Shown here: piece by piece, positions 5,752-8,632 of the stretch
How positions within the stretch are numbered: the stretch's first letter is position 1
Layout: every line of letters starts with the position of its first letter
NCBI GenBank assembly: GCA_002296055.1
Contig: DBHE01000025.1
Location: forward strand, 1-8,632
Length of the DNA: 8,632 nt
Direction: 5' to 3'
DNA from: Pseudomonadaceae bacterium UBA836
Lineage (GTDB): Bacteria; Pseudomonadota; Gammaproteobacteria; Pseudomonadales; Pseudomonadaceae
Position numbers and translations under genes: made by a program
The notes under the pieces: generated by a model
What the model saw: the letters and a program-made list of their open reading frames with translations, nothing else
Told to the model about the DNA's origin: nothing
Databases searched by the model: none

Positions 5752-5803
5752 CTAACGATAAGACAGCAGCGAACCCACTGCAGCAGACTCAGGAGCAGGC
5801 TAG

Positions 5804-7492
5804 ATGCTTGAAAATTTCTGGAAGGATAAATACCCGGCGGGCGTTTCTTCAGAGATCGACCCCGATTCATACCCCAACGTTCTCGCGGTCCTGAAAGACT
5901 CCTGTCAACGGTTCGCCAACAAGCCTGCCTTTACCAACCTCGGTAAAACCCTCACCTACGGTGAGCTGTACACTCTGTCTGGCCAATTTGCTGCCTACCT
6001 GCAACACAATAGCGGCCTGCAGCCGGGTGATCGCATCGCTATTCAGATGCCCAACGTGCTGCAGTACCCAATCGCCGTGTTCGGCGCCATGCGTGCCGGT
6101 TTTGTGGTGGTTAACACCAACCCGCTGTATACCAAGCGCGAGATGGAACACCAGTTCAACGACTCTGGCGCCAAGGCGCTGGTGTGCCTGGCCAACATGG
6201 CCCATCTGGCCGAAGAAGTCGTGCCCAAGACGGGCGTCAAGCAGGTCATTGTCACTGAAGTGGGTGACATGCTGCCGCCGCTCAAGCGTGTACTGATCAA
6301 CGCTGCGGTCAAATATCTGAAGAAGATGGTGCCGCCCTACAGTATCCCCGGCATGGTTCGTTTTAACGATGCCATGGCCAAGGGGCGCAGTCTCAAGCTG
6401 GCCGAAGCGGCTCCCAAGGGCGACGATATTGCCGTGCTGCAGTACACCGGCGGCACTACTGGCGTTGCCAAGGGCGCCATGCTGACTCACCGTAACCTGG
6501 TGGCCAACATGCTGCAGGCCAAGGAGCTGATGGCCTCGAACATGACCGATGGCGAAGAGGTCGTTATCTGCCCGCTGCCGCTATATCACATCTATGCCTT
6601 CACCTTCCATTGCATGGCAATGATGGTCAGCGGCAACCAGAACGTGCTGATCACCAACCCGCGTGATATCCCGGCCTTTGTCAAAGAGCTGTCCAAGTTC
6701 AAGTTCACCGGCTTTGTCGGCCTGAATACCCTGTTTGTTGCCCTGTGCAACGATGCCAGCTTCCGGGCACTGGACTTCAGCAAGTTCAAGGTCACCCTGT
6801 CCGGCGGTATGGCGCTGCAGCTGGCGACCGCGGAGCGCTGGAAGCAGGTCACTGGCTGTGAAATCTGTGAAGGTTTCGGCATGACTGAAACCAGCCCGGT
6901 TGCCACCGTTAACCCGATCAGCAATATCCAGCTCGGCACTATCGGTATTCCGGTGCCGTCAACCCTGTGTAAAGTGATCGACGAAGACGGCAACGAGCTG
7001 CCGCTGGGTGAGCGCGGTGAGCTGTGTGTAAAGGGCCCGCAGGTGATGAAGGGCTACTGGCAGCGTCAGGAAGCCACCGACGAGATTCTGGACGCCGAAG
7101 GCTGGCTGAAAACCGGCGACATCGCGATCATTCAGGAAGACGGTTTCCTGCGTATCGTCGACCGCAAGAAGGACATGATTCTGGTCTCCGGCTTCAACGT
7201 CTATCCCAACGAGCTGGAAGACGTGATGGCCGCCATGCCGGGTGTGCAGCAGTGTGCGGCCATTGGTGTGCCGGATGAAAAGTCCGGTGAGGCAATCAAG
7301 GTGTTCCTGGTGAAGACTGCTGATTCCAGTCTGACCGAAGAGGACGTCAAGGCGCAGATGCGCAGCAACCTGACAGCCTACAAGGTGCCCAAGTACGTTG
7401 AGTTCCGCGACAGCCTGCCCACGACCAACGTTGGCAAGATTCTGCGCCGCGAGCTGCGTGACGAAGAGCTGAAGAAACTCGGCAAGCAGTAA
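5804..7492 (+). CDS. fadD1: Long-chain fatty-acid CoA ligase FadD1
   Basis: A 562-residue acyl-CoA synthetase paralogous to FadD2. Seen: P-loop YTGGTTGVAKGAMLTH (214-229), GFGMTE (357-362), TGD with D439, the FACS signature from about 432 to 456 ending in the canonical DRKKD (453-457), and catalytic K545 in VGKILRR. The ATG at 5804 is supported by AGGAG at 5791-5795 with 8-base spacing. The C-terminal tail is longer than that of FadD2 (LRDEELKKLGKQ). The pair probably arose by tandem duplication; several blocks are nearly identical, others clearly diverged. The numbering comes from the Pseudomonas order fadD2-fadD1; P. aeruginosa FadD1 prefers long chains. It may be transcribed both from its own promoter and by read-through from fadD2. 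A strong terminator follows at 7528. Confidence 0.93.
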   Translation: MLENFWKDKYPAGVSSEIDPDSYPNVLAVLKDSCQRFANKPAFTNLGKTLTYGELYTLSGQFAAYLQHNSGLQPGDRIAIQMPNVLQYPIAVFGAMRAGFVVVNTNPLYTKREMEHQFNDSGAKALVCLANMAHLAEEVVPKTGVKQVIVTEVGDMLPPLKRVLINAAVKYLKKMVPPYSIPGMVRFNDAMAKGRSLKLAEAAPKGDDIAVLQYTGGTTGVAKGAMLTHRNLVANMLQAKELMASNMTDGEEVVICPLPLYHIYAFTFHCMAMMVSGNQNVLITNPRDIPAFVKELSKFKFTGFVGLNTLFVALCNDASFRALDFSKFKVTLSGGMALQLATAERWKQVTGCEICEGFGMTETSPVATVNPISNIQLGTIGIPVPSTLCKVIDEDGNELPLGERGELCVKGPQVMKGYWQRQEATDEILDAEGWLKTGDIAIIQEDGFLRIVDRKKDMILVSGFNVYPNELEDVMAAMPGVQQCAAIGVPDEKSGEAIKVFLVKTADSSLTEEDVKAQMRSNLTAYKVPKYVEFRDSLPTTNVGKILRRELRDEELKKLGKQ

Positions 7493-7514
7493 GCTGCAAC
7501 AGCCCGCGCGATTT

Positions 7515-7523
7515 TGCGACAAT
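7515..7523 (+). promoter_or_regulatory. Weak candidate promoter for hrpA
   Basis: TGCGACAAT resembles an extended -10 (TGn then 4 of 6 matches), with no convincing -35. If used, transcription would begin at about 7530, inside the left arm of the terminator stem. It is listed because hrpA needs a promoter upstream and there is almost no room for one after the terminator. Confidence 0.2.
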
Positions 7524-7527
7524 AGAG

Positions 7528-7558
7528 CCCCGCCCGGCATTGCCGGGCGGGGTTTTTT
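7528..7558 (+). terminator. Strong rho-independent terminator after fadD1
   Basis: CCCCGCCCGGC (7528-7538) pairs perfectly with GCCGGGCGGGG (7542-7552) over the loop ATT, followed by six T residues (7553-7558). It ends the fadD2-fadD1 transcription unit 18 bases before the hrpA start codon. Confidence 0.92.
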
Positions 7559-7576
7559 CATGCCACAGGATTCTGT

Positions 7577-8632
<1,056 letters not shown>

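Noticed and set aside
7538..7562. ATG at 7560 as an alternative hrpA start
   Set aside because: It is out of frame with the helicase and directly follows the T-run; the ATG at 7577 has an AGGA ribosome site and gives the expected N-terminal length.

Overview
The window looks like ordinary core chromosome of a gammaproteobacterium of the Pseudomonas lineage. GC is moderately high, the codons are G/C-ending, and the protein families and their order match the Pseudomonas block phaJ / lysophospholipase-like hydrolase / fadD2 / fadD1 / hrpA (PA3302 to PA3297 in P. aeruginosa PAO1, recalled from memory, not searched). A Pseudomonas or Halopseudomonas-type genome is my inference. I see no tRNA, rRNA, CRISPR array, insertion sequence or phage gene.

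Layout. (1) Positions 1-2085, plus strand: a MoxR-type AAA+ ATPase cut by the left edge, then a CoxE-like von Willebrand A (VWA) protein. They form a chaperone-like pair separated by a 102-bp intergenic element bounded by inverted repeats. (2) Positions 2086-2241: several hairpins and a strong bidirectional terminator between convergent genes. (3) Positions 2242-3661, minus strand: an alpha/beta hydrolase (lysophospholipase/monoacylglycerol-lipase type) translationally coupled to a MaoC/PhaJ (R)-enoyl-CoA hydratase through a 14-bp overlap. (4) Positions 3662-3887: a 226-bp divergent control region. (5) Positions 3888-7492, plus strand: tandem paralogous acyl-CoA synthetases, fadD2 then fadD1, with a 230-bp spacer holding hairpins and a probable second promoter. 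(6) Positions 7528-7558: a very strong intrinsic terminator. (7) Position 7577 to the end: the N-terminal 352 residues of the DEAH-box RNA helicase HrpA, cut by the right edge.

The centre of the window reads as a fatty-acid module. The hydrolase could release acyl chains from glycerolipids, the two FadD enzymes would activate them to acyl-CoA, and the MaoC/PhaJ hydratase would hydrate enoyl-CoA intermediates of beta-oxidation to (R)-3-hydroxyacyl-CoA, the precursor of polyhydroxyalkanoate. The most useful non-coding observation is that both divergent leaders carry A-rich AAN-repeat tracts just upstream of their start codons. These match the AAnAAnAA 'CA motif' bound by Hfq/Crc in Pseudomonas, which suggests post-transcriptional catabolite repression on both arms.

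I found no clear new defence or mobile system. The less-described elements are the MoxR/VWA pair with its non-canonical metal site, the inverted-repeat element between those two genes, and the control region around fadD2.
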